Shown in pieces: positions 25,506 to 37,956 of a stretch of DNA of 64,000 bases (position 1 is the stretch's first letter; each line of letters opens with the position of its first letter). Origin of the DNA: Burhinus oedicnemus (Eukaryota; Chordata; Aves; Charadriiformes; Burhinidae). The translations under genes and the position numbers were made by a program. The stretch covers positions 1,469,201-1,533,200 of the forward strand of contig VFFE01007030.1 of assembly GCA_008921705.1 (NCBI GenBank), written 5' to 3'. A model generated the notes under the pieces. That model saw only the letters and a program-made list of their open reading frames with translations. It searched no databases and had not been told where the DNA came from.

Positions 25506-26602
25506 CTCTCCTGGTATGTAGGATCTTAATGTGGAAATGATCCAAATGAAGCAAGAAGGCTCCTTATGGATTGAGGTACTATGCTCTCTGCCTGAAAGAA
25601 TCAGAGAACCTAACCACAGATATCTTTAGTATATGAAAATTTAAAAATATTAGTAAGAACCATCAGATGTTGCTTCCTTCATTCAGGCTTTGCCTTACTT
25701 TGAGTAGTACCTCTGATACCAATACATGGAGCAAGATATTAGTTAATAAGATTAAAAATGGTGGAATCTTCTATAAGGAGAACAAAGCTGATATGAAAGG
25801 GGGAAATAGCAACTGCAAAAGAAAATTTAGTTTTAAGTATTGTCAAAATACATATTGTACTTACAAATGTCTTTGTAATACATTTTTTTAAAAAAACAAT
25901 GACATCTCAGTAATATGAACCCTCCATAAAGCACTTCTTATTAAATCTTGGAGTAAGAGTGCAGAAGATTCCCTGGTGTATGTGAACTACAGCAGAAGAG
26001 GATGAGTGAAGTGCAAATGCCACAGCATAATTCCGATATGGAACATTTTAATTGTGGGTAATGGCAGATTTTCTATTTTATAAGTCAAGGAATTGTGCTC
26101 ATTTCTGAGACAGAACTGAATATATTAACTGCCCTTGAAACAGTATCAATATTTCTTCCTGCGCAGAGCACAGCACAGTAAAATGCATTAAAAGATGAAA
26201 GCTCTTTGATCCTTTTGAATCCTTAAAGATACCGGAACAGTGCCAATAAGTTTTGAGGAAGAGCCTAGACAGAAAAGAAATATTATTAATTGCCAAGATA
26301 GCATAATATCCCAAAATAGTGACAGTGAGTGTACTAAGGACTATAAAAATATTTATTGTTCACAGTTCTACGCCACTGAGTCCCTCAAGTCACAATAGGA
26401 CCCTTTTTTCCCCCTCTTCATTCAGGCAAAGTCATTAGTATGCAAACATTTGATCTTGATGCACACAATAGCTCTATCTTTTTAGCTCCCAATATTAGGG
26501 AAAGAAAACTGTCTGGGCTTATATCACAGTGTAGATCTTACAAGCCAGGAGCAGACTGAATAACTGGAATCCCAGGAGTCATTTACAAGAGCCATTGAGC
26601 TT

Positions 26603-26656
26603 CACTCAATGGTCCGCTGGTTCTGCTGCACTCAATGGTCTGCCGTGGTTCTGCTG
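26603..26656. repeat. Two-copy tandem duplication, about 27-base unit
   Basis: CACTCAATGGTCCGC-TGGTTCTGCTG (26603-26628) is followed directly by a second copy (26629-26656) that differs by a substitution and small insertions. This is a typical local slippage duplication. Confidence 0.85.
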
Positions 26657-28724
26657 CCAATTGCCAGTTAATATTTTCTAGGAAGATTTCATCTCTTGGC
26701 TTCTCATTCATTGATAATAATGCCAATTATCTCTGGACCCCATTTCACTTTGGAGCTACACTTGCATAATATTATCAGGCTCCTCTCTGACTTGACTTCT
26801 ACTAATAAAAATCAGAAGTACATCTACTGACCTGAATGCGATGGCCCCTGGGACTTGAACATGGCACAGGCTGATATTTGGGTCTAGCTGCAGCCCATAG
26901 TTCTTTTTAAATTATGAATGGTCTCAGGCTAAAGTGTACCCTGCATAGCCTAGGTCTGGTTTTGACTGGTTATCTCAGGCTTTCGTTTCAGCTGAAGAAA
27001 TTCTCTCTCTTTTTCCCTGTTGATACAGAACCCATTCTGCCCATTGGAGCAGCCCCATGCAAACCAAGCGGATGACTCATCAGTAGTTCTGGAAAGAAAG
27101 TGGGAGATTATGTTATTTCATTTTTGTTTTCACTTCAAAATGGAATTTAAGCTAAATTTAAAATTAAGTATAAATCTGAAAAAAACTGTTTGGGGCAGAT
27201 TGAGCCATTCTGATCAAAACTGAAATATTTAATGTTCTTTTTAACCTTTCTAAACTTGAAAAAAACCCACTAAATTTTCGAACAGAACATGTAAAAATGA
27301 GACAATGAAATCTTATCCAGACACTGTACTTTAAATTTTTACTGAACAAAATTTGTCAAAATGACACATTTTATATTTAGAATAAATGCCATTTTTCCAT
27401 CAGAAGCCAGCAATGAAAAAAATGTCATTCAGTTCTGCTCACAATGCTGCAGGAATTTACACTAAAAGATCAATAAATGAGGTAGTAAAATGTAATTATA
27501 CCTCACTCTTCAACATAGATTCAAATGCAAGAATCCCGAGGGGTGCTTCTGGATACATAATAGATTTCCTTCTCTAGAGCCCACTGCATCCATTGCTGGT
27601 AAGGTCTCCAAGAGCACTTGCACTAGGGCAGGCTCCAAGAGCTCAGCCAAGGACTAGAAGCCTGATGTGCTGAGTACTGGAGAAAGAAAGAGTTGAGTTA
27701 GTCCCTATTTTGAAAAGGGAGAGGAAGCCCTCATGCTGTCAGGATGGGTAGTATGCTGGCATGCTCCAGTGCCACAGAATGAAGTCCTTCTGCTTCCCTA
27801 GTGAATCTGTGCCTGAAAAATGCAAAAGAAGAGGACACTCCCTTCTTTACCTCTTTCCTCCAAAGCTATATGCATTTCTTGAAAGCCTAAAACTTCCATT
27901 TACTCTGTAGCTTTTAACAGGGAGTCTTTTTTTGACCTCTTGGGACAAGGACAACCTAGCCCCTAGTTTGAGAGTTGCTGGTCAGTGGAGGAAAATATAA
28001 AAAGTGCTCTGTCCACCGTGATTCTTCCTCCAGCCCTGTGCTCTGAAAATACTTGCATGGATTTCTCATCCATCACTCTATCCTGAATGATGCTCAGAAA
28101 ACTCAGTGGTGTCTAACATGATAGTCTGTGCAACTACCAGTCTCTCCTTCCTTTCCTCACCTTCCCCCTCAACCCTCCCCCAAAAGAAAAGGAACCCATT
28201 CCTCAGATTAAAAAGGAAGTTCATCCAGGCTCAACATGCATAAGATTTGTCACCCAGGCTGCTTCACTCAGAAATGAAAACTAAAAGATGTGTAAACAAC
28301 AAATAACCTCAAAAAAGAAATGAGCATCTCAAAAAAAAATAAAAAGAAAGTTATCAAATATGCATTTGTTTATCACAGTCAAGTTTTATGATTCAAACCT
28401 GATTCATATATATTTTATGAAGAGAATATCCATTGTGGTGGCAAAATTAAATGTATTTTGAAACTTGTATGTGACATTTATCTATCTGCTCTATCAGAAA
28501 AAAGTTGTCATATTCATTCAGACATATATTACTTTTTCAATTTCCTGTCAGTAATGTTTTTTTAATGTTCTTTAGGGTGAGACCACAGGATTTCTCATTT
28601 CTCACGACAAAGACCATAACTCATTAGAATTATGTTGATGAGTTTATGCCTAAAAAGTTGCATCACTTTATTTTTGCACAATTTGCACTCTTATCTATGA
28701 CAATCTTTTTTTTTTTTTTTAAAA

Positions 28725-29704
28725 NNNNNNNNNNNNNNNNNNNNNNNNNNNNNNNNNNNNNNNNNNNNNNNNNNNNNNNNNNNNNNNNNNNNNNNNNNNN
28801 NNNNNNNNNNNNNNNNNNNNNNNNNNNNNNNNNNNNNNNNNNNNNNNNNNNNNNNNNNNNNNNNNNNNNNNNNNNNNNNNNNNNNNNNNNNNNNNNNNNN
28901 NNNNNNNNNNNNNNNNNNNNNNNNNNNNNNNNNNNNNNNNNNNNNNNNNNNNNNNNNNNNNNNNNNNNNNNNNNNNNNNNNNNNNNNNNNNNNNNNNNNN
29001 NNNNNNNNNNNNNNNNNNNNNNNNNNNNNNNNNNNNNNNNNNNNNNNNNNNNNNNNNNNNNNNNNNNNNNNNNNNNNNNNNNNNNNNNNNNNNNNNNNNN
29101 NNNNNNNNNNNNNNNNNNNNNNNNNNNNNNNNNNNNNNNNNNNNNNNNNNNNNNNNNNNNNNNNNNNNNNNNNNNNNNNNNNNNNNNNNNNNNNNNNNNN
29201 NNNNNNNNNNNNNNNNNNNNNNNNNNNNNNNNNNNNNNNNNNNNNNNNNNNNNNNNNNNNNNNNNNNNNNNNNNNNNNNNNNNNNNNNNNNNNNNNNNNN
29301 NNNNNNNNNNNNNNNNNNNNNNNNNNNNNNNNNNNNNNNNNNNNNNNNNNNNNNNNNNNNNNNNNNNNNNNNNNNNNNNNNNNNNNNNNNNNNNNNNNNN
29401 NNNNNNNNNNNNNNNNNNNNNNNNNNNNNNNNNNNNNNNNNNNNNNNNNNNNNNNNNNNNNNNNNNNNNNNNNNNNNNNNNNNNNNNNNNNNNNNNNNNN
29501 NNNNNNNNNNNNNNNNNNNNNNNNNNNNNNNNNNNNNNNNNNNNNNNNNNNNNNNNNNNNNNNNNNNNNNNNNNNNNNNNNNNNNNNNNNNNNNNNNNNN
29601 NNNNNNNNNNNNNNNNNNNNNNNNNNNNNNNNNNNNNNNNNNNNNNNNNNNNNNNNNNNNNNNNNNNNNNNNNNNNNNNNNNNNNNNNNNNNNNNNNNNN
29701 NNNN
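28725..29704. other. Assembly gap (980 N)
   Basis: All bases are N. The left flank ends T15 plus AAAA (28706-28724) and the right flank starts A plus T20 (29705-29725), so the gap sits at a homopolymer-rich site. Any open frame drawn across it has no meaning. The true length and content are unknown. Confidence 0.99.
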
Positions 29705-32700
29705 ATTTTTTTTTTTTTTTTTTTTGAAAAAAGATATAGAGTCAGTTTGAGAATTGTTGGCTCCTTTTTATCCTTCTTTTACAGATGTTCATCATATAAA
29801 ACATAAACTTATGGTGCAATTTTATGATGATTCAGGTTCTATTGTGAGCCACAAGAGATAACAAAGATAGCACAAGTATTGAAACTCCTTATCACGTATC
29901 TTCCCTTCCAAAGGGATGATTTTGATAGAAAGTTTATATAAACCCAGTGCTTAAGAATAAACAGTGCTGTGCAGCAGGCAAGGCCAAAGGGTCATAGTTA
30001 GAGAAGAAACAGAAACCAATTAAAGTGAGTTAATTGACAAGAGGCTACAGCTCTCATGCAGGAGACTGGCTGGAGAGGTGCAAAGTGGAGATGCCAACTT
30101 CTTTCTTTGAGCTGCTATTACAAGTGACACTGTAACAAAAACCTTATCTCATGTCCCATACACTCAGTGCAAGTCCTGCGAAGGATGTTGAAGTGCAGTG
30201 GGTCAAGCCCTGGGTAGAACGGCTGTTTGAGTCTTACGTTTTTGTTTTGGTTTTTGATAGGCTAGTAATGACACCATCCACAATACAGACTAAAATATGC
30301 TGTTTGTTGGTAAGAAATGAGGAGAATTCCATGAGCAACATTTGAATTTCATTTCTGAACAAAAGCAGAATATTTGAAATTGAATTAGAGGATGGGCCTC
30401 CCCTTCTAAGCATACATAATATTTGGGAATAAACACAAATTTAAATAATATTTGGTAAAGCTGGCCATAATTATGATGGCCCAGTTTCAAAAGGCTGTTG
30501 ATCAGTTTGGCTTAGATATGTACCTGAAATTAGTTGAACACTGGCAATGTAGGCTACTTTTTAGGACCAAAATTCTTAAGTGACAAGACTCTCTCATGAC
30601 ATTTGTGGCATCTGCTGGTTGGAGCTGTGCTGGAAATTCTTTTAAGCTGGCTTGTGGTCTGAGGATTTAGTGCATCCCTCTTCTGTCCTAATCAAAACAG
30701 CAGGGTAAACGCCCAGAGAAATGTAAAAAGTAATCTGTCAAAGGGAGAGATTTCTTCCTCACTACTACAGGCTCAAAGTTTGCGGTTTTTTTTTAAACCA
30801 GAAGAACCTCAGGGACGCAAAGTCTTCATTTATGCACAACTGATTTTTAAATAACAACATCCTACAGATGGAATACTTAATCTTACTTGAAAGAAAAGAC
30901 ACCCAACTGAAAGACCCTCCCTTCACATTGCTATCCATCATTTAGTTAAAATATCAGTAAAGTTAAGTACATTTTAAATAATTCAAACAGATACCATTAC
31001 CTTGGTCTCTGGGATGCTGCTTCTCTGTTTATTTGGGAAACACAAAGAAGCAAGCAAGCAAAACAGGAGCACAGTTTTCACAAAAATTGAAGAGTGTCTC
31101 TAGACTCATCCCAAAAATAAGGCAGGTCAGCCAGTGCAGAGTTCTGTATGGTCATCATCAGCTGGTACTGAGATCTGATTTAAAACTCTAGTGACTTCCA
31201 TGGGGAACTCTTAAGGATAACACTATCAAAAGGACTCAAGTCCCATTAAAAATAACTCATGTGTGGCATTCTAAGGACGGAATTTATGTCATTTAATGTT
31301 AGCCACCTAACATTAGAAGTCCAGTTGTAGACTGCCATTGAAGCTCTCTCTAGACAAGGTAGAGAGTGAGGAATCTCTGCAAGGTTATTCTTCTCAGCCT
31401 AAAATGCATGCCTTCTTCAAGAGTGCCTATTTCTTTCAGTGATGACAGAGAACACTAAGCAATCAGCTTAGATTTGATGCAGCCTAAGATAACTTTCATG
31501 TGGTCAAAATTAGGGAAAACGGATCCAAAGTCAGGGGTCTAAAGAGATGTAGGACTCTTCTGAGGACCAGTCAATTCTAATATTGACCTACAGCCTCCAA
31601 GTCATTTGGAAAACAGTTGCCTTTTTATTGACCATCTGAATATCTCAGCTGTACAAAAAAGGAGGATAAAATAATTTTCAAAAACTCTAAAAAATAAAAA
31701 AAATTTAAAAATCACAGAGACTTTTTCCAGGGAAGAGGCTCAACCTGTCTTTCTTTTTTCTTTTGTGTGGTACTATTAAAATAAGACAAGGCTTTGAGAA
31801 GACCTCATTGGCTGAAAAGCTGTTCAATACATGCAGAAAATGAAACCTGTTTGACCATCCCTGTCTATCACAAACATAAACACGGTGACAGAGATGATTC
31901 ACTTAAATGACTTCAACTTGACTGGTAATATCTTGACACATTTCACTGGGGAGGGTATAACTTACATAGCTTTTAAAAAGTAAGTTTAAAAAAAGGACAC
32001 AGCAATGACTGTGGACTGATTTATTAGAAAGATTCCCTAACCATCTCTTGGAAGTCAAATTTCCATGTTCTGTGCAAACTCAGTGAGAAATTGCCTTCTT
32101 GACATGATGCTCATTTATCTCCCCTCACTCTGTGTTCTTTGAGGGCTCCTTTTGCATCATTTGCTGAGTAGTATGAGGCCGATTTAAACATTTCTACATT
32201 TGTGCTGTTGCCAGAGACCATAGTGATTTAGTGAATCAGGTGTGCATCATTCATGTTTGTTCTCTCTTTTTACTGCATATGATTTTAAGGAGAAATAAAA
32301 GGCAAGAGGGAGCCAAGGGTATAACTTGCCTCAGGAAATGCTTTTTAGGAGGGGCCCCTTCCATTGATGAGAATTTTAGCTCGACTCAGTAATATTTATC
32401 ATATATATTTTTATCTGCATTCAGAAAAAAAGGCTTTTATTGTAGTTCTTAACATACAGGACATAATACATTGTTGGTTAAGGACTTCCATGTAAGCAAA
32501 GCTCTAACTATTCATCGTTGTATATAACAGAAGCACGAAGGTATTTGAACAGGCAAATGCTTCTGTAAATTACTAACAGTATTTCTAGGTCAGTAGCCTA
32601 ACATTCAGATTTTCAACAATTACCCTAACCAAGAAGCTGGCAAGCATTTGTCCAGATTTTGCCCCATACTCCCTTCCAATACCCCATTATACTTCAATAA

Positions 32701-34037
32701 AAACATAGTTTGTGATTGCAATTTCTGAACATTTTCCATCAGCTCTTAGAATTCATAGATGAGAATTGTATCAGGGCTTCCTTTGCCTTTCTGTATCTGG
32801 TGAACTGAGAACCAGGTAGTTTTGTTCTCTTTGGACCTTAAAAATCAAAATTTTAACTTCTCTAAGCAGTTATTAGATATTTAATCCCAGCCTCTAGACA
32901 GATTTTTGTTTTGGCTGTTGTGGCAAAAATTCTCTGATGTGGTAGAGAAGAATGTGGTGGTTTTTGCTACTGCCAATTACATGCTATTCTCATTCAAAGG
33001 TGGGGACCTTGTGATTTATCTACCCTCTGTGCCCATAGACTCTTAAACTTTCTGCTTTAGCTAAAGGAGTATCTTTAAACAATGCTTATAAACAACTTCT
33101 GGTTTCAAATTCATATATCTACTTGAAAGCAAAGGTAGGTGACTGTCTGCTACAAATGTGTCTACCTGAACAATAGGTGTGACGGCTGGGACATTTCAGT
33201 GTATGAGAGTTATGAGAGACATACTCCTGGGTATAAATATAGAATATCCAGAAGAACAACATACAAATTTAAACATATAGAGTGGTGCACTGTAGGTGCT
33301 AATACTGATAGTGAGAGACTGCACATATAAAACCCATACATCAGTATCTGTACAATTAAAATTAACAGGTCTATAATGCAGACCCCCAAAGATGTGATTC
33401 AAACACCTAAAAATAGAAGTCACCTCCCAACACTTTGGAGGGAGGCTGTGGAGGTGATGTTCATCAACATGAGAGACGTGTCGAGAAACAGGCAGACCAT
33501 GCCATTCTGTGGGCAGGGGTTGGGAAATCTTTCCCACTCAGCTCTGCTAACAAACCTCATTTTTTTGACCTTTTAAATACTTCATTCTGGCCTCTTGTGC
33601 AGAGCTGCCAATAGTACCAGTCTTCATGATACCTCCTAGTAGTGAAAAGGTAGAGTATCCTTTAACTCCCACTTTGCAGTCATTCACTAATACTCATATC
33701 TTGGTGAGAAATGGAAGCCTTAGAAAAATAAAAGCCTGGTTTTATTCCCCATTTAATAGATTGCAGACAATTATGATCTGTGTACAGCCATGATTACACA
33801 CTTCTAACATGACACTAGAGACAGATTTGAGGTAAAAGAGAGCAGCACAGCAATTCCCATACCAAGATGAGAAGGTTTAGTTTCTTTTCATTTGTCACCA
33901 GAATAAAAGTTCAACAGATCCCAGACACAGAAGCATGACTCAAGGAGATAATGAAAATATTTGTAATTTGGGGTCCCTGTGGGTACTTGTATCTTTCCTG
34001 AACATGAAGGTCCAGGTAAAGGTATGTTCAGCCGTGT

Positions 34038-34057
34038 ATGTGTGTAAGTACACACAT
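34038..34057. repeat. Perfect 9-bp inverted repeat in TG/CA-rich DNA
   Basis: ATGTGTGTA and TACACACAT are separated by AG. The stem is perfect but short and sits in TG-rich sequence, where such pairs arise easily. It probably has no function. Confidence 0.8.
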
Positions 34058-34539
34058 GCATGTGTTCATGTAAGTGGGGAGCAATTCAGTTGAAAAAACT
34101 GTAGGCATCTGTTCTATTTGAAATATTTTAGGATTTTGTCAGGATATGGCAATAAGACTTAGAGGGAAGAGGATTTTTCTGTATTGGCCACGGGAGGCCT
34201 AATGAAGTACTGCACAATATCTAAAATGGGACTAAAGACCTATGTTTAACTAACTGAATCCCAGTTACAGCGTGTGGCAGCTATTGTCAGGAAATTAAAA
34301 TGGTGGAGATCGGGGAAGTAGAACAGGAATGAGGGAATTGGATACTTTGGGATGTCTGGGGATCTGTCACCGACATCGGCACCAGGTATCTGTTCATCCG
34401 TACTCTTGTTTCCGCATGGTTTTATGCTTCCACTTATGGAAGGAATGAAAAGAGCAAAACCAGGACAGGTGACAACAAGCTAAGGCTAATAAAAAGAATT
34501 GAGAAGGAAAGAAGAGGGGAAGTTTAGCATGGCAAATGG

Positions 34540-34770
34540 TGTCGATTCCCCCTCAAAGTTAGTGCACTGCATGAGCCTGATATAATCTTTTCACTTTGAG
34601 GCTATCTGTCTATTTGTGTTATCAAATAAGACATATCTGAGCTTAATGCACAGCCTGCAATGAAGGGAGTGGATTAGGCCTCTGGAGATGATGACTAACA
34701 AGTTAAAATTAAACTTTTTTTCAGTTGGGCTGCAATGACCTATTTATACAATTTCTTTCTTGCTAGCTAG
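34540..34770. promoter_or_regulatory. Candidate conserved non-coding block
   Basis: This repeat-free stretch contains GAGCTTAATGCACAGCC, GTGGATTAGGCC, GATGACTAACAAG and TTAAAATTAAAC. The homeodomain-core words and lack of repeats make it enhancer-like. It is an inference from appearance only. Confidence 0.2.
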
Positions 34771-35665
34771 CTTTTTTAACATTACAAGATGTACCTGGCC
34801 TCTCTCATCTCTCTCTAAACTGTCTCCCTGATGTCCTGATCACTCTCTGATCTATTTCACTATCTGCTGGGTGGATGCTAATATGACATATCCAACCTCT
34901 AAAACAAACCATTTATTTTGAAACTTGGCTATGTCAGAGTATCTGATGCGTCAAACATTAAAATGAATGTATATTTGGATATTTGGTACATCATGTCTTG
35001 ATATTAAATTATCTCCTGAAAGGTGGATTGATTTTTAAACTGGCAGGATATGTATTGCTTCCTTGAAACTCTAGCATGAAGCTAGACATGAGAGGAGACT
35101 AGGAAAGGTTCTCTGTGAAGCAGAGACAGAATTGCTCAAGGGCTATGAGTGTTTTCTTTATATTAATAAATTCTTTTTTGTGCTTAGGGAAAGAGATTCT
35201 GTCATTCTCTTCCATTATTATGTGACAATAATACATTAATCTTCTATGAGAGATACTTATCCTAGAGATAATATTTAATTAATGTGCAAAGAAGGAAGTT
35301 TAAGTGAAAAAGGTACTTTAAGAATCATATATATTTAATAACATCGGCATAGATATTTCAAAGTCCTTTTTTTCTTTTTGATATCTGGGCCATTTGCATA
35401 CATACATGCTGAAGCCTAACACTGTCAGTATCTGAAGAAAAATGACAAACTGACAAACTGAGATATACTTTTAGAAGGACAGATTGAGTGTCCATTCATG
35501 GTTAGGAGACTGATTTTTTCTGCTTGAACTTTCCCTGCCACTGTTCACAGATGCAACACATAGGAAAGGACATCACACAATTCTTATCACAATACTCTAG
35601 AATTCAAACCAAAAGACAGAGAATCCTTCCTCTTACAGGACAACTCCCGTTCAGTGTGCTACTTG

Positions 35666-35709
35666 GAAGCTTGTGGGTCCGCATATAGAAGCCTGTGGAT
35701 CTGCATCTG
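35666..35709. repeat. Two-copy tandem duplication, 22-base unit
   Basis: GAAGCTTGTGGGTCCGCATA-type sequence (35666-35687) is repeated at 35688-35709 as GAAGCCTGTGGATCTGCATC-type sequence with a few substitutions. Confidence 0.8.
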
Positions 35710-37576
35710 GCTGGTTATAACCACGAACACTACACGAATACAACTCAGTTGTTGGTTTACTATCAAATGAGTTAATCAAATACTTCTTCAATTTTCTCCT
35801 CTTCTTGTGAAGACTGCTTGGGGAAGACGTATTTTGTCATTTTCAAGATCTTCACAAAATATTGCTGAAATATCTGGACTTCTCATCCCTTCACATTTCA
35901 AAACAAATACTGAGTGCGCTGCGAACAGGGTAGCCCAAATTTCTTCTGCTCACAGATGTCAACACTGCAGTCCAACAAGAACACCAATCGTCTTCATTCG
36001 TGCATGAAGACTTACGGCTTCTAAGAAATTCCAAACCTTCCCAAAACAACAGCAGTGCTTTACCAGTGAGTCTAGGACCTTAAACATTTATTATTTTACA
36101 TTAACTTCCACTTTTGATGGAGAAATCTGGCTTTTTTCCCCTTTGCCCAAATAGTCGTCTTGGTTTTCTTTTTTCTGGTATCAAGGCCAGTTGAGCAGAA
36201 AGTAAAATCCTGACACCGGAAAAAAACATCTGATATGTACAGGATAAATTAGATAAAACCTAAATAAAACTAAGCACCACATTACACAAAGAACTATAAT
36301 CTGGGTTGTGGTTTGGGGTTTTTTTTTCAGAAATGAGACACATCTGAAAAGGTAATTTAAACTTTCAGATTTGGTCCACTATTCCCTCTGCTTACCTACA
36401 GCCTTCCTATACCCCAAAGTGCAGAGCATTCCATCATAAGAAGTTTTGTACAGTCTCAAAGAGAAATCCCAAATTAAGAATAGTCTTGGATTCCACTCTA
36501 ACGTGAATTTCTCATACAGCAGGATTTTCATCATCTCTGGTTGGATGATGAAGTGGCCTCAAATTGTTCTCAGCTTTGTCATCTCCTGAAGGCATGCAGT
36601 GATGCCGTATTTCTGAGCATGACACACTGCCTGGGAAACAGCAATATAGAAAGCACATTTCTTGGCACCATCTACACGCATCACCTCTGTCTACCATTTT
36701 GTTTACATCATCTTAAAGAATTTTCAGTGAACTTAGAAAACCTTCTGCCTTTGCCTTCAAGTTCTGTGGTCTGATTCTCAGGAATCTAAATGGCCACCTA
36801 ATGCTCCTGAATGAAAGCTAAAACTCCCAAATTCAGGCTTCCAGGATAATAATGGTCAAACCTTCTCTGTGTACAGCAGAGTTTGTTTTCAGGGGAAGGT
36901 CAAGGACTTGGAACGAATTCCAACAGTAGCTGAGGAACATTCCTGGGTTTATCACCTCTGGCTTCACCACTTTCTGCTGCAAAAGCTAAATACATTTCTG
37001 CCATCTGCCTTTCTCTAATGCAAATATAAGCAACATGCAACTCTAAGAAACCCCTTCATAAAGATTTTTAAATCCAGATGAAAACAAAACCTTAAACCTT
37101 AAAAGGAAAGTGAAACAAACAAAAAAAATTCCTGACAAAGACAGACAAAACATAATGCTTGTATCAAACATGCAACTCTATTTTACAAGCTTCTGGGAGG
37201 AAGACCAATTTCTGACAGTCACTAGTCATGTTTCTTAATGTGTTACTGGAAGGTGATAAGATATGATGATAAGGAGAGCAGTGTAAGAACCTTCACAGAG
37301 CAGAAAGATTTCATTGACTGTGATGTGTGTCACTGGTGATAACAATGAAAATTTACCATGCTTATAACCACATCACAATGCTAAGATGATCAGATTATAG
37401 GAGTGGTAGGTGCTTCTTTTAGTTACTAGTTAGCTTTCATGAAAATGGTAGGTAAGCTGAACTAGTAGTTAGTTTGGTTTTCTTCTCCATGCGAAAGTAA
37501 TTAAGAAGGCAATGACAAAAGGACAGGTATGTCCTGTATTTCTGACTTGAAATAATTAATTTAGATTAGTGAATAA

Positions 37577-37625
37577 CATTTTCAAAAGTACCTAAAGGCT
37601 TCAGGCTTTTAAGGCTCTCTTCAAA
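37577..37625. repeat. Old dispersed-repeat fragment (TTTTCAAAAGTACCTAA type)
   Basis: CATTTTCAAAAGTACCTAAA and the following AGGCTTCAGGC resemble an old sauropsid repeat built on TTTTCAAAAGTGCCTAAG. I cannot assign a family. A related piece lies at about 37895-37956. Confidence 0.4.
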
Positions 37626-37894
37626 GTATATTTACTCCACATGATACAGTATGCTACCAAGACCCCAGAGCTAGTAACTAATGAGCTAGATCCTACGTCA
37701 CCTGGTTGAGAAGCAGAATTAATTAGTACAGCCCTAACACCATACTACCAAGGTTTTTGGCTTCTGCGATCTGTGCTATATGACGCTGTCTGAGACATAT
37801 ATATGTACTACATCTTGGAGCTGGCTTGCAATGCTCCATTACAGTGCGTAGACGCGCCTTCAAGCACTAAGACTCGTAATACTGACTGAAGGAA

Positions 37895-37956
37895 ACTCAG
37901 GCTCCTACAGGTATATAAGATGCTTTTGAAAGTAGGACTTAGGCACCTCTGAAAGA
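37895..37956. repeat. Old dispersed-repeat fragment (GGACTTAGGCACCT type)
   Basis: ACTCAGGCTCCTACAGG, TTTTGAAAGTAGGACTTAGG and CACCTCTGAAAG recall the same kind of old repeat as the piece about 300 bases to the left. The two may be parts of one insertion. Confidence 0.4.

Noticed and set aside
28646..29806. 386-codon open frame on the plus strand
   Set aside because: It is mostly unknown residues across the assembly gap; the readable ends are poly-Phe from poly-T.
33196..33537. 113-codon minus-strand open frame
   Set aside because: No domain or splice support; chance frame in intron sequence.
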